A DNA stretch of 8,157 bases, taken from Caldithrix sp. GTDB lineage: Bacteria > KSB1 > UBA2214 > DYKH01. Where the stretch lies: assembly GCA_020722685.1 (NCBI GenBank), contig DYKH01000211.1:1-8157 (forward strand), given 5' to 3'. Below the pieces are notes generated by a model. That model searched no databases, had not been told where the DNA came from, and saw only the letters and a program-made list of their open reading frames with translations. Below are positions 1 to 6,886 of this stretch, piece by piece. Position numbers and translations under genes: made by a program. The first letter of the stretch is position 1. Each line of letters starts with the position of its first letter.

Positions 1-45
1 GTATAAGGGAATACAGTGGGGGATGAATGATTAGATTTTATGCCA

Positions 46-58
46 GCCTTGACAAGGC
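46..58. repeat. 13-bp perfect dyad near the window edge
   Basis: GCCTTG, one central A, then CAAGGC form a perfect 6-bp inverted repeat. It lies a few bases before two related direct repeats (63-100). No T-run follows on either strand, so a terminator is unlikely. It could be a protein-binding site or part of the end of a mobile element. The function is not known. Confidence 0.35.
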
Positions 59-62
59 ATGA

Positions 63-100
63 TAGAAATGTCCTCTTTTTTGCAAAGTAGAGATGTCTCC
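63..100. repeat. Two imperfect 13-bp direct repeats, 25 bp apart
   Basis: TAGAAATGTCCTC (63-75) and TAGAGATGTCTCC (88-100) agree at 10 of 13 positions, and their starts are 25 bp apart. Repeated short motifs at about two helical turns are common as transposase-binding sites in the ends of insertion sequences. Together with the adjacent dyad and the transposase remnant next door, this suggests the end of a second element whose body lies outside the window. That is an inference; no transposase reading frame belonging to it is visible between 100 and 190. Confidence 0.3.
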
Positions 101-190
101 TATGCGAAGGTTGCGTAGTCTGGTAAAATCCTATTGCTACGTTGGAGGACAGGGAAATTCTAGCGAGCGAACCGAACGCCAGCCCAGTGG

Positions 191-832
191 TTATAAAGCA
201 GGGCAGAGCAGGACTTCATCCTGCCCTTTTGTATAAGCAGCAAACTCTTCGCTATATCGTTGCTGGTCTTCCTCGCTCAACATGCGATTGACCCGCTGCA
301 ATACTTCAACTAACAGTTGCAGTTGTCCCATCACGCGGATGTTGCTCGCTATCAGGGTGCTATCCATCCTTTGTTTACTAGTCTTGAGCTGGTAAGCCTT
401 GATCTGTTCATCCGTTACTTGCTCGAAGGCCTGATCCAACAGGTTTTCTCCACTCTCTTGCATGTGGCGGCTCAAGCGTTCCCGGAAGTAATACAGTGTG
501 TGTAAATCAAAATCACCATCTACCAACTGCCGATATCCCAGCGCATAGCGCACTTGCACACCATAGCAAAATTCATCATACATCTCTTCGTTTGTCCAAC
601 CATTGCCAGCCTTCAAATACTCCAACCCAACCAATACATTAAACGGAATGTTTGGTCGAGAGGGACAGTCCGCATAGAGGATTGCAAAAGGTTCTTCGTT
701 GAGCTGGGAGAAGAATTACCGGTAGAAGGCCCCTGACCAAGAGGTATCCAAACGCTTGTGTAACTTTTCGGGCAGTTCGTCTTCATGGCTGGTGACCGGA
801 ATTTGCAGATGGCGTTGATTTTTCTTGAACAT
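191..832 (-). pseudogene. IS1182-type transposase, N-terminal remnant with in-frame stop and 3' truncation
   Basis: Reading from an ATG at 832, one continuous frame begins MFKKNQRHLQIPVTSHEDEL and runs to codon 38. It then meets TAA (718-716) and continues in the same frame through a typical IS1182/DUF772 N-terminal domain, with NVLVGLEYLKAGNGWTNEEM followed by a conserved YALGYRQL stretch and a YFRERL motif. The break at codon 39 is a point nonsense change, not a frameshift. Family resemblance stops at about YTKGQ (near 226). After that come eight unrelated codons and a stop at 191. The catalytic DDE core, normally several hundred residues further on, is missing, so the copy cannot make active transposase. 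A TTG at 634 could start the second piece but is probably not used. It points away from the sugar operon's 3' end and has no role in it. Family assignment is from recognised motifs, without a database search. Confidence 0.85.
200..230 (+). terminator. Hairpin with T-run at the truncated end of the IS remnant
   Basis: AGGGCAG (200-206) pairs with CTGCCCT (221-227), and the plus strand continues TTT. An alternative inner stem is GCAGGA/TCCTGC with a five-base loop. The shape fits an intrinsic terminator for plus-strand transcription. It also sits where the transposase homology ends, so it may instead be a by-product of the deletion junction or part of an IS end. Confidence 0.35.
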
Positions 833-892
833 GCCTTTATCCTGGTTTGAGATCGCTCCAGTATATTGATTTTCACGTCATTTGGGCAGGAT
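218..892. repeat. 9-bp inward-facing inverted repeats bracketing the transposase remnant
   Basis: ATCCTGCCC reads inward on the plus strand at 218-226 and inward on the minus strand at 892-884, so the pair encloses 675 bp containing the pseudogene. The next bases are only partly alike (TG shared at the following positions). The left copy lies 52 bp upstream of the transposase ATG, a normal distance for an IS terminus. The right copy lies exactly where the coding homology stops. This could be the two ends of an internally deleted element, but nine bases can match by chance and no target-site duplication was recognised. Confidence 0.3.
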
Positions 893-1194
893 ATAATTTG
901 GACTAATTTCATTTCCCCCTTTTTGCAGGCGAGTCTTCTATTAATAAATTAATTCATTACCCAATTAACCTTTGTTTTTACCGATATTGTGTCAATCTGT
1001 ATGGTGGTCGGAAAAATATGAAAGTTTAATAAAGTAACAAGTCAAGAAGATGAGCTGTAATTGAACTATTAGGTGGATAGACGTAGGCCATCAGCGGGAT
1101 ATACGACTATGTGCAAGCTGTGGAGGACTGACTTGTCACCGACAGTGTCCTCGGTCATAATCACAACGTGGGAGTTGGCGGTGATGGTAACAGG
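893..1194. other. AT-rich non-coding stretch between the IS remnant and the operon end
   Basis: No convincing gene is seen. The part from about 930 to 1060 is strongly AT-rich and includes a small TTAAT-AA-ATTAA dyad near 940. A 47-codon minus-strand frame (1212-1069) lies here but has no ribosome-binding site and no recognisable family. A plus-strand frame over 1073-1261 overlaps the end of the aldolase gene and also looks spurious. Confidence 0.5.
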
Positions 1195-1216
1195 AAAAAA
1201 GATTGAACTCATTCAA
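1195..1216 (-). terminator. Weak intrinsic terminator candidate after the class II aldolase gene
   Basis: On the minus strand, 18 bases after the aldolase stop codon, TTGAA-TGAG-TTCAA forms a short stem and is followed by TCTTTTTT. The position and U-tract are right for the end of the operon. The stem is only five A/T-rich pairs, so it would be weak. No stronger hairpin is seen before the IS remnant. Confidence 0.35.
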
Positions 1217-1233
1217 GGCAAAAGTTTGCTTTG

Positions 1234-2001
1234 TTATTGGTTGGCTTTCTTTCGTCGATAGGCTTCATCCGGCCGTGAATAGATACGTTGAACGTCGCGT
1301 TCACTTAAAAAGCGCGGCCCGCCCAGCGCATATGTACCCAACAGAATCCGCGCTGCCTTGACAGTCATGGCTGTGATGTTTTCAACTTCCGCTGCAGTTT
1401 GGCCAAGGGCGATCATACCGTGATTCTGTAACAGAATCACGCGAGGCGGCTCGCCGTACTCGTCGAGGTAGTGCTCCATTGCATTGCGCACTTCGTGCGC
1501 CAACGGCAATCCGGGATCAGCGTAAGGCACGAAAGCCGGAGCTGGACCTCCATACAGAATTTCTTCGCTGAAAATGTGTCCCTGCACGGCTTCGCGCGCC
1601 TGAACCGAGCACAAAATCGCGTTCAACGGGATAGGGTGTGTATGCCCTACGAACTTCGCGTTGCCTATTGTCAGAGCCAGCGCATGAAACGTGGTCTCCA
1701 GTGACGGCTGTGGCTGCGCTGCATCTACCTTTGCTTCTGTCAGTCGACGCTGAATCTCCGAATCAGACAATTCATCTTCTTTCAGCATGTCCAGCACCGG
1801 TTCGATTGCTACTTCCACGAACTCATTTAGCTGAATCCGATGCAATTGCGAACCGCTGGCCTTGATCCAGAACGTTGCCTCATCTATGCGGGCTGAGGTA
1901 TTGCCATCCCCGAGGATAACATAGTCGCGCTCTGGCCGACCTAGGTTGCGCGACATCCGCACTAATTGATGCAGTACTTCGAGTTTATTGCTCATATTCA
2001 T
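1234..2001 (-). CDS. Class II (zinc-dependent) sugar-phosphate aldolase, fuculose-1-phosphate aldolase-like
   Basis: This is a 255-residue cytoplasmic enzyme of the class II aldolase/adducin family, which cleaves (or epimerises or decarboxylates) phosphorylated keto-sugars using a divalent metal. Visible motifs are GDGNTSAR (31-38) and KASGS (47-51), which bind phosphate and substrate in family members. PSLETTFH (99-106) carries the likely acid/base E102, GHTHP (119-123) supplies metal ligands H120 and H122, and LQNHG (191-195) supplies the third ligand, H194. All expected active-site residues are present. Length is slightly above the 215-230 residues of typical fuculose-phosphate aldolases, because of an insert around residues 65-98. 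The start overlaps the dehydrogenase stop (ATGA), implying translational coupling; Met3 (1995) has slightly better spacing from a GGTG and is an alternative. Close pairing with the RhaW-like dehydrogenase suggests that the aldehyde it releases is oxidised next. The family also contains 3-oxo-tetronate-phosphate decarboxylases and 5-deoxyribulose-phosphate aldolases, so the exact substrate is open. Confidence 0.85.
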   Translation of the reverse strand: MNMSNKLEVLHQLVRMSRNLGRPERDYVILGDGNTSARIDEATFWIKASGSQLHRIQLNEFVEVAIEPVLDMLKEDELSDSEIQRRLTEAKVDAAQPQPSLETTFHALALTIGNAKFVGHTHPIPLNAILCSVQAREAVQGHIFSEEILYGGPAPAFVPYADPGLPLAHEVRNAMEHYLDEYGEPPRVILLQNHGMIALGQTAAEVENITAMTVKAARILLGTYALGGPRFLSERDVQRIYSRPDEAYRRKKANQ

Positions 2002-3011
2002 ATCACCCGATCGCTACCTCCATCAATTGGAATCTGCGCGCCGGTGATGTTCTCAAATAACGGGCCTAGCATTTCGGCGACAAATTCGCCTACGTAGTGG
2101 CTCTTGATCTCTACACCTAGCAGATTGCGGCGCTTATATTGATCGACCGTCAGCCCGTAGTGCGCTGCGCGGGCTTGGATGACTTCATCGGTCCAAATGC
2201 CGGTATCGAAGACCTGGTCAGGATGGATCATATTGACCCGAATGCCATCCTTCGACCATTCCAGTGCAGCAACCCGTCCCATTTGTACGACAGCTGCTTT
2301 GGAGGTCGAATACGCGACGGCTCCTACGCCTGGGGCTAGCACGTTCTTGGAAGCATTGATTACCACACGTCCATAACGCGGAGCGCGCTTGAGCAACGGA
2401 TACGCTTCGCGCATCAACACCAAATTCGGATCGAGGTTGATCGCCATGACGGTGTGCCACTCAACCGTTGCCAAATCCTCGATGCGAGTGCCCGGCGGAA
2501 AGATACCTGCGTTGAGCACTAACATATCCAGTCCCCCAAATGCTTGTGCGTTGGCAGTTATCGCATTAACAATGGCGTTTTCGCGGGTGAGATCAACTTG
2601 TAAGCCCAGATACTGCTCTCCGGAAAACATGTTGACGACAGCTGGGTTGATGTCCAGATTGACAACAGCCGCCCCGCGTTGCAGAAGTGATTCGACTACG
2701 GCTTTGCCGATTCCCGACGCACCACCAGATACCAAAGCTACTTCCCCGCTGAACGGTGTGCCAGTGGCTAAGTCGTTTAGTGCCAGCGAGAATGCACCTA
2801 AGTCAGGAACATAGCAAACAGCCGGTAGTTGACCGTGCAGCGCGAAATATTCAGCCACATGGGCGACTTCAACCCATGTTTTATCCGTCGGCAGCTGCCC
2901 TCCAATAAATTTGATTAATAACGGTTGGCCGATCTCTTTGGAAAGTTTCCGGCGCACTTCTGCGATGCTCGCCCCTGCCAATTGAGGTGCTTGTCTATCT
3001 TCTTGATCCAT
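1998..3011 (-). CDS. RhaW-like short-chain dehydrogenase with an N-terminal extension
   Basis: This is an NAD(P)-dependent oxidoreductase of the SDR superfamily. Numbering is from the upstream ATG at 3053 (351 aa). The glycine motif SGGASGIG is at 109-116, D134 after the second strand favours NAD, NAG is at 181-183, N207 is present, and the catalytic set is S235 (in NASKN), Y248 and K252 (YSTSK). The stretch IHPDQVFDTGIW (276-287) and the NASKN loop match the C-terminal dehydrogenase domain of the bifunctional rhamnulose-1-phosphate aldolase/dehydrogenase, which oxidises lactaldehyde. Residues 16-100 form an extra region not found in ordinary 250-residue SDRs. I chose Met15 (3011, 337 aa) because GGAG lies six bases before it; the ATG at 3053 has no proper ribosome-binding site. 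The stop overlaps the class II aldolase start by four bases. Substrate is inferred to be an aldehyde or hydroxy sugar from this operon's pathway; other sugar-alcohol dehydrogenase roles are possible. Confidence 0.85.
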   Translation of the reverse strand: MDQEDRQAPQLAGASIAEVRRKLSKEIGQPLLIKFIGGQLPTDKTWVEVAHVAEYFALHGQLPAVCYVPDLGAFSLALNDLATGTPFSGEVALVSGGASGIGKAVVESLLQRGAAVVNLDINPAVVNMFSGEQYLGLQVDLTRENAIVNAITANAQAFGGLDMLVLNAGIFPPGTRIEDLATVEWHTVMAINLDPNLVLMREAYPLLKRAPRYGRVVINASKNVLAPGVGAVAYSTSKAAVVQMGRVAALEWSKDGIRVNMIHPDQVFDTGIWTDEVIQARAAHYGLTVDQYKRRNLLGVEIKSHYVGEFVAEMLGPLFENITGAQIPIDGGSDRVI

Positions 3012-3037
3012 GCTCATCTCCATGTTTAAAATAATAG

Positions 3038-3109
3038 GGACGCTGCGCACCATCCTAATTGGGTGGCGGGTGTCTAGATATTCTTCTCCTTTGTATTGAC
3101 GCGCAGTCC
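3038..3109 (-). other. Bulged inverted repeat in the gap before the dehydrogenase
   Basis: GGACGCTGCGC (3038-3048) can pair with GCGCAGTCC (3101-3109) with a two-base bulge, enclosing a loop of about 52 bases that contains an unused AAAGGAG-like ribosome-binding sequence. It lies in the roughly 110-bp gap between the class I aldolase stop and the preferred dehydrogenase start. It could be an RNA stem that tunes expression or stability within the operon, or chance. Confidence 0.2.
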
Positions 3110-3122
3110 TGTGGAGGTAAGG

Positions 3123-3932
3123 TTATGCCACGCCTTTATCATGTTTAATCGTTTGATAGATCTCGAATGCTTCTTGAGGCGTGAGATTCTCGTGGATAAT
3201 TCCTTGCAAGGCACGAGCCATACCCTCTGGGCATTCGTTCTGCCAAATGTTGCGACCCAGATTAATACCGATTGCGCCGCGTTGAATCCCATCGTAAACA
3301 AACTGCAGCACTTCTAGATCGTTTTCAGTCTTTGGGCCACCAGCAATGACCACCGGCACCGGGCAGCCCTGTACGACATTCTCGAAATTCTCACAATAAT
3401 AGGTTTTAACGACAGCAGCTCCTTGCTCTGCGCAGACGCGGCAGGCTAACGCCAGATAGCGCGCTGTCTTCTTCTCTTCTTCGCGGCCAACTGCTGTAAT
3501 AGCCATGACAGGAATGTCGTATTCCATGCAGGCATCCACCAACCGGGAGAGCGCCATAATCGTCTGATGCTCGTACTTAGAACCAAGGTAAACCGAAATT
3601 CCCACGGCGGAAGCGTTAAGGCGAATGATGTCTCGAATCGATACCGTCACTTCCTCGTTAGATAGATCATCGCCTACCATGCTGTTGCCACCTGACACAC
3701 GTAAGATGAGCACAGGATCCATGTGCGCATCCAGTGTCGCCCGTACTGACCCGCGCGGCATGAACACTGCATCCACATATTTTAACAGCGGTTGGGCAGC
3801 CCGCCCGGCATTTTCTAGACAATGAGTTGGACCTTGGAAATAACCGTGGTCCATCGCCAGATAAAAACAACGACCGTCAGATTTGATTAGTTTCGACATG
3901 CGGTTCGCCATGCCCCAGTCCATATTACTCAT
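3123..3932 (-). CDS. Class I (Schiff-base) aldolase/thiolase, LsrF/FbaB-like
   Basis: This is a 269-residue TIM-barrel enzyme of the DeoC/FbaB/LsrF family, which uses a lysine Schiff base to cleave or transfer phosphorylated keto compounds. Strong LsrF-type landmarks are DWGM near the N-terminus (5-8), MDHGYFQGP (27-35), SNEEV (91-95), YLGSKYEHQ (115-123), the Schiff-base lysine K176 in VVKTYY, VIAGGPK (195-201) and the phosphate-binding GRNIWQ (226-231). E. coli LsrF, as I remember it, shares nearly all of these but has about 25 more N-terminal residues. LsrF performs the terminal thiolase step of autoinducer-2 phosphate breakdown. Relatives act as fructose-bisphosphate or dideoxy-heptulosonate aldolases, so the AI-2 role is not assumed. 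The start at 3932 follows AAAGGAG with nine bases between. The gene sits 75 bp after the small cysteine protein and is the first catabolic enzyme in the operon. The final residues are short and uncharacteristic, with no sign of truncation. Confidence 0.85.
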   Translation of the reverse strand: MSNMDWGMANRMSKLIKSDGRCFYLAMDHGYFQGPTHCLENAGRAAQPLLKYVDAVFMPRGSVRATLDAHMDPVLILRVSGGNSMVGDDLSNEEVTVSIRDIIRLNASAVGISVYLGSKYEHQTIMALSRLVDACMEYDIPVMAITAVGREEEKKTARYLALACRVCAEQGAAVVKTYYCENFENVVQGCPVPVVIAGGPKTENDLEVLQFVYDGIQRGAIGINLGRNIWQNECPEGMARALQGIIHENLTPQEAFEIYQTIKHDKGVA

Positions 3933-4007
3933 ATTTGTCTACTCCTTTCGATTCATGGTAATAGTTGTATGGTTAAACAGTCGGACGCCAAGACACAGGT
4001 TGTTCAA

Positions 4008-4238
4008 TTATTTGACTACTTGACTATCCTGCCCTGGCCGAATGATCAGGTATCCCTTTTGAATTAGCCAGTAATGAAACTCGTGGGTAGTATGAAGGCA
4101 ATTAGTCTTGCAAATACTGCGAATGTGATCGTACCGAATTGTACCTTCTACCTCGGCATCTAGTAAAACCTGAATCGGGCAAGAGATATCGCGGCAATAT
4201 TCACGCCGCTGATATTCGATGTAGCCTTTTAAGTTCAT
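4008..4238 (-). CDS. Small Cys/His-rich protein of unknown function in the sugar operon
   Basis: This is an intact 76-residue protein (82 if it begins at the ATG at 4256). Numbered from the longer start, it has four cysteines, C21 and C26 (CRDISC) and C49 and C53 (CKTNC), followed by H55, H58 and H61 (HTTHEFH), then a WLIQKGYLIIRP tail. No signal peptide or membrane segment is seen. The spacing C-x4-C, C-x3-C-x-H-x2-H suggests metal or iron-sulfur binding, and the last third looks like a compact helix-strand unit; both are inferences. I prefer the start at 4238, with GGAG five bases upstream. The ATG at 4256 has GAGG upstream and overlaps the permease stop as ATGA, so either start implies coupling to the permease. 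Its place between transporter and first enzyme suggests a role in the same pathway, as a regulator, redox helper or enzyme subunit. I do not recognise a named family. Confidence 0.75.
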   Translation of the reverse strand: MNLKGYIEYQRREYCRDISCPIQVLLDAEVEGTIRYDHIRSICKTNCLHTTHEFHYWLIQKGYLIIRPGQDSQVVK

Positions 4239-4252
4239 TTTATCTCCTGTGG

Positions 4253-5293
4253 TCATTGCTGTACCTCAGCTTCAGCATCCTGTTCCGCTTCCGAACCCAA
4301 CTTAAGCGAATAGACGTTGATGATCAACGCCACTAGCAGAATCAAGCCGGTGACGAGCGTCTTGAGGTAAATGTTCAGATTAATCATATTTAATCCGTTG
4401 TTCAAGACGCCGAAGATGAGCAATCCGATGATAGTGTTGGGGATACCCCCTTCACCACCAAAGAGTGACGTACCCCCTAAGACCACTGCCGCAATAGCTC
4501 CCAGCAACATATCCTCAAACCCTCCGGCATGAGCGCTGCCTATTCGCCCGGTGTTGATCAATCCAGCCAATCCTGCCATAGCTCCACCTATCATCAGCAC
4601 TAGCGTCCGAATTTTATCGGTGTTGATACCGGATAGTTTGGCCGCCTCGCGATTACCGCCAACCATATAAACATATCGGCCAAAACGCGTATAGATCAGG
4701 ACAATATGGCCTACAGCTAATACGACGATGGCAGCTATAATTATATAGGGTATGTTCCCTAAGCGCTCAGTGCCTAGCGTATGAGCTATCGTAGGTACCT
4801 CAAAAAAGGGCCGACCTTTGGTGAGATAAATAGCAAAGCCGTTCGCGATCTGCATCATTGCTAGAGTGGTCATGAATGACGGCAGCCGAAAATAGGTGGT
4901 CACCAGGCCATTAACCAACCCCAACACCATCGCCGCCATGAACGCGAGTAAAAAGGCTAGTGTACCTGGCACACCAGAATTGACAAGCAGGTACGACGCG
5001 AATACACCAGTGAACATTGCCATACTAGCAATACTCAGGTCAATCTCACCAGTCAGCAGCACGAAAGTGACTCCGGTTGCCATGATCGCCAACGTAGCAG
5101 CCTGCTGCAGGATGTTGACGAAGTTGAGCAATGTGAAAAACCGCCCTCCTTCTGAAGCCAGGGTGAGGAAAACAATTAGTACGGTCAGTGTGAATAGCGG
5201 TGCTACTGAACGAGCATTAGCCCTAAGTGTTCTTTTTAGTCGGTGTAAAGTTGCAGGCTGTTTTGTATTTGTTGTTTTCTCAATTTTACTCAT
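4253..5293 (-). CDS. Sugar ABC transporter permease, RbsC-type
   Basis: This is a 346-residue inner-membrane protein of the BPD_transp_2 family that forms the homodimeric channel for ribose/galactose/xylose-type importers. About nine hydrophobic spans are visible, roughly at 30-46, 65-81, 88-105, 110-132, 180-201, 228-247, 262-278, 286-304 and 311-328. Family hallmarks are GEIDLSIAS (82-90), GGNREAAKLSGI (212-223), which is the cytoplasmic loop facing the ATPase, and AAVVLGGTSLFGG (268-280). The N-terminus (1-30) is basic and cytoplasmic, and the C-terminal tail is acidic and Glu/Ala-rich. The ATG lies 12 bp after the ATPase stop, and its own stop overlaps the long form of the next gene. The ribosome-binding site is poor, consistent with translation coupled to the ATPase gene. 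It is the only permease here, as in Rbs systems and unlike the two-permease AI-2 (Lsr) importer. Confidence 0.93.
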   Translation of the reverse strand: MSKIEKTTNTKQPATLHRLKRTLRANARSVAPLFTLTVLIVFLTLASEGGRFFTLLNFVNILQQAATLAIMATGVTFVLLTGEIDLSIASMAMFTGVFASYLLVNSGVPGTLAFLLAFMAAMVLGLVNGLVTTYFRLPSFMTTLAMMQIANGFAIYLTKGRPFFEVPTIAHTLGTERLGNIPYIIIAAIVVLAVGHIVLIYTRFGRYVYMVGGNREAAKLSGINTDKIRTLVLMIGGAMAGLAGLINTGRIGSAHAGGFEDMLLGAIAAVVLGGTSLFGGEGGIPNTIIGLLIFGVLNNGLNMINLNIYLKTLVTGLILLVALIINVYSLKLGSEAEQDAEAEVQQ

Positions 5294-5305
5294 GGTCCAT
5301 GATTT

Positions 5306-6808
5306 CTATGCCCATTGCATCAACTTTTCTTTGGTCAAATTCTGAACGGGCAGTTCTTTGCGGATGCGTCCCTTGGACATTACTAAAATGCGATCGCTGT
5401 GTTGGAGGATGATCTCCGGTTCGGATGACATCAGGATAATAGCCAGACCTTTCCGCTTCAATTCGCCCACCAGCCGCAACACTTCCTCTTTTGCACCTAC
5501 ATCCATGCCGCGCGTCGGCTCGTTGAGGATCATCACCTTGGGGGTTTTGACTAGCCATTTACTGATAATCACTTTTTGCTGATTGCCGCCACTGAGGTGA
5601 TCCACATCCAACAAGGGATCGGCTGGCGATACTCCGACTTGAACGATGCGATCCCGAGCGATATTTACTTCGCTCCTTCTGCGAATAAAGGTGGGCATAA
5701 TCTGATCTAGGTAAGTGAGCGTCACATTCTTGAAAATCTCTTTACCCGGAAACAAGCTCTGTTTTCGATCGTTCGGGACGTAAGCAATGCCTAGACGTCG
5801 CGCTGCCGAGGTTGATTTTATGCGCACTGGCTGGTTGTGTAACCGCAAGGTACCACTATCGGGCTGCCAGTAGCCAAACAGGCAGTTGGCGAGAGCTGTC
5901 TTACCCGCGCCCATAAATCCATAAATACCCAGAGTCTCTCCACTCCGAACCGCAAAACTAATATCTTCAAACTCTCGTCGCCGGCATAAGCCGATGACTT
6001 CGAACACTACCTCGCTCTTAGGTTGGACATCCGTCTTGCCCTTCGTGGCGTTGTCACTCGCGACAATGTGCGCTTCGTCGCCGAGCATCTGATTAACCAA
6101 AAAATTCTTGTCGGCGTCCGACGCAAGCCCCGTGTGCACCCGGTGACCATTGCGCATCACCGTGATACGGTCAGACACGCGCAGAACGTCTTCTAGAAAA
6201 TGAGAGATGAAAATGATTGTTTTGCCTTGCGTTTTTAGCCGAGCCATGAACTCGAACAGGCGCTCAGCCTCAGGTGTAGACAGCGCCGACGTGGGCTCGT
6301 CCATGATAATGATGTCGGCGCCGCCAAAGATAATGCGCGCTACTTCAACCATTTGCTGTACACCAATAGGGTAGGAACCCACCGGGCGATGCACATCAAC
6401 ATCCACGCCTAACTGCGCCATGTGATCGGCGGCTTCCCGATATATGCGCTTCCAATCCACTAGCCTAGCTTTATTGATCGGCTGCATGCCGAGGTACAGA
6501 TTCTCTGCTACGCTCAGAGGTCGGATCACGCTCAATTCTTGGTAGACCGTGCCAATCCCCTTAACGCGAGCATCAGCTGGCGAATGGAAGCGCATTGGTT
6601 CCCCTTTAAAGCGCATCGTGCCCTCGTAGTCGGTATGAACACCGGACAGGATTTTAATCAAAGTACTCTTGCCAGCCCCGTTCTCTCCCACTAGTCCATG
6701 AATCTCGCTGGGATGCAGATCAAAATCCACTCCATTCAGCGCAGCTACACCGCCGAAGTGCTTGGATACATTTACCAATTCCAACAGTTTACGATTAGTG
6801 TTTGTCAT
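5306..6808 (-). CDS. Sugar ABC transporter double ATPase, RbsA/MglA-type
   Basis: This 500-residue cytoplasmic protein with two fused nucleotide-binding domains powers the RbsC-type permease. Domain 1 has Walker A GENGAGKS (41-48), Q-loop Q90, a degenerate signature PIGVQQMVE (147-155), Walker B IIIMDEPTSAL with D170/E171, and switch H203. Domain 2 has Walker A GFMGAGKT (297-304), a canonical LSGGNQQK signature (405-412), Walker B ILNEPTRG with N429 where RbsA, MglA, XylG and AraG have Asp, and SSE (461-463) where a switch His would be; the last is usual for this family. One composite ATP site is therefore canonical and the other strongly degenerate. Length is the family norm. The start at 6808 has no clear Shine-Dalgarno and lies 78 bp after the binding-protein stop. 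Substrate specificity cannot be read from an ATPase. Confidence 0.94.
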   Translation of the reverse strand: MTNTNRKLLELVNVSKHFGGVAALNGVDFDLHPSEIHGLVGENGAGKSTLIKILSGVHTDYEGTMRFKGEPMRFHSPADARVKGIGTVYQELSVIRPLSVAENLYLGMQPINKARLVDWKRIYREAADHMAQLGVDVDVHRPVGSYPIGVQQMVEVARIIFGGADIIIMDEPTSALSTPEAERLFEFMARLKTQGKTIIFISHFLEDVLRVSDRITVMRNGHRVHTGLASDADKNFLVNQMLGDEAHIVASDNATKGKTDVQPKSEVVFEVIGLCRRREFEDISFAVRSGETLGIYGFMGAGKTALANCLFGYWQPDSGTLRLHNQPVRIKSTSAARRLGIAYVPNDRKQSLFPGKEIFKNVTLTYLDQIMPTFIRRRSEVNIARDRIVQVGVSPADPLLDVDHLSGGNQQKVIISKWLVKTPKVMILNEPTRGMDVGAKEEVLRLVGELKRKGLAIILMSSEPEIILQHSDRILVMSKGRIRKELPVQNLTKEKLMQWA

Positions 6809-6886
6809 AGCGATTCGTTTTCAGGATAAGGAAATTCGGGCAGCGATGCATCCGAGACCTAACTTCTGTTAACAAACTGTTTGGTA

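Noticed and set aside
63..100. CRISPR-like repeat pair
   Set aside because: There are only two short, imperfect copies with a 12-bp gap, far below any CRISPR repeat or spacer size.
613..912. 99-codon minus-strand frame upstream of the transposase piece
   Set aside because: It is out of frame with the transposase; the correct frame (832 to 719) reads as IS1182 N-terminus, so this one is a shadow.
1069..1212. 47-codon minus-strand frame directly after the class II aldolase
   Set aside because: There is no ribosome-binding site, its start lies in the terminator candidate, and it shows no recognisable family or domain. It was not listed as a gene.
4896..5345. 149-codon plus-strand frame opposite the permease
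   Set aside because: It lies antisense to strongly recognisable permease coding sequence, with a composition typical of a shadow frame. The 141-codon frame at 2389-2814 opposite the dehydrogenase was rejected for the same reason.
6809..6886. Hairpin between the receptor and ATPase genes (CAAAC-A-GTTTG)
   Set aside because: The five-base arms with a one-base centre cannot form a proper loop, and there is no U-tract. It is not a convincing terminator or attenuator.
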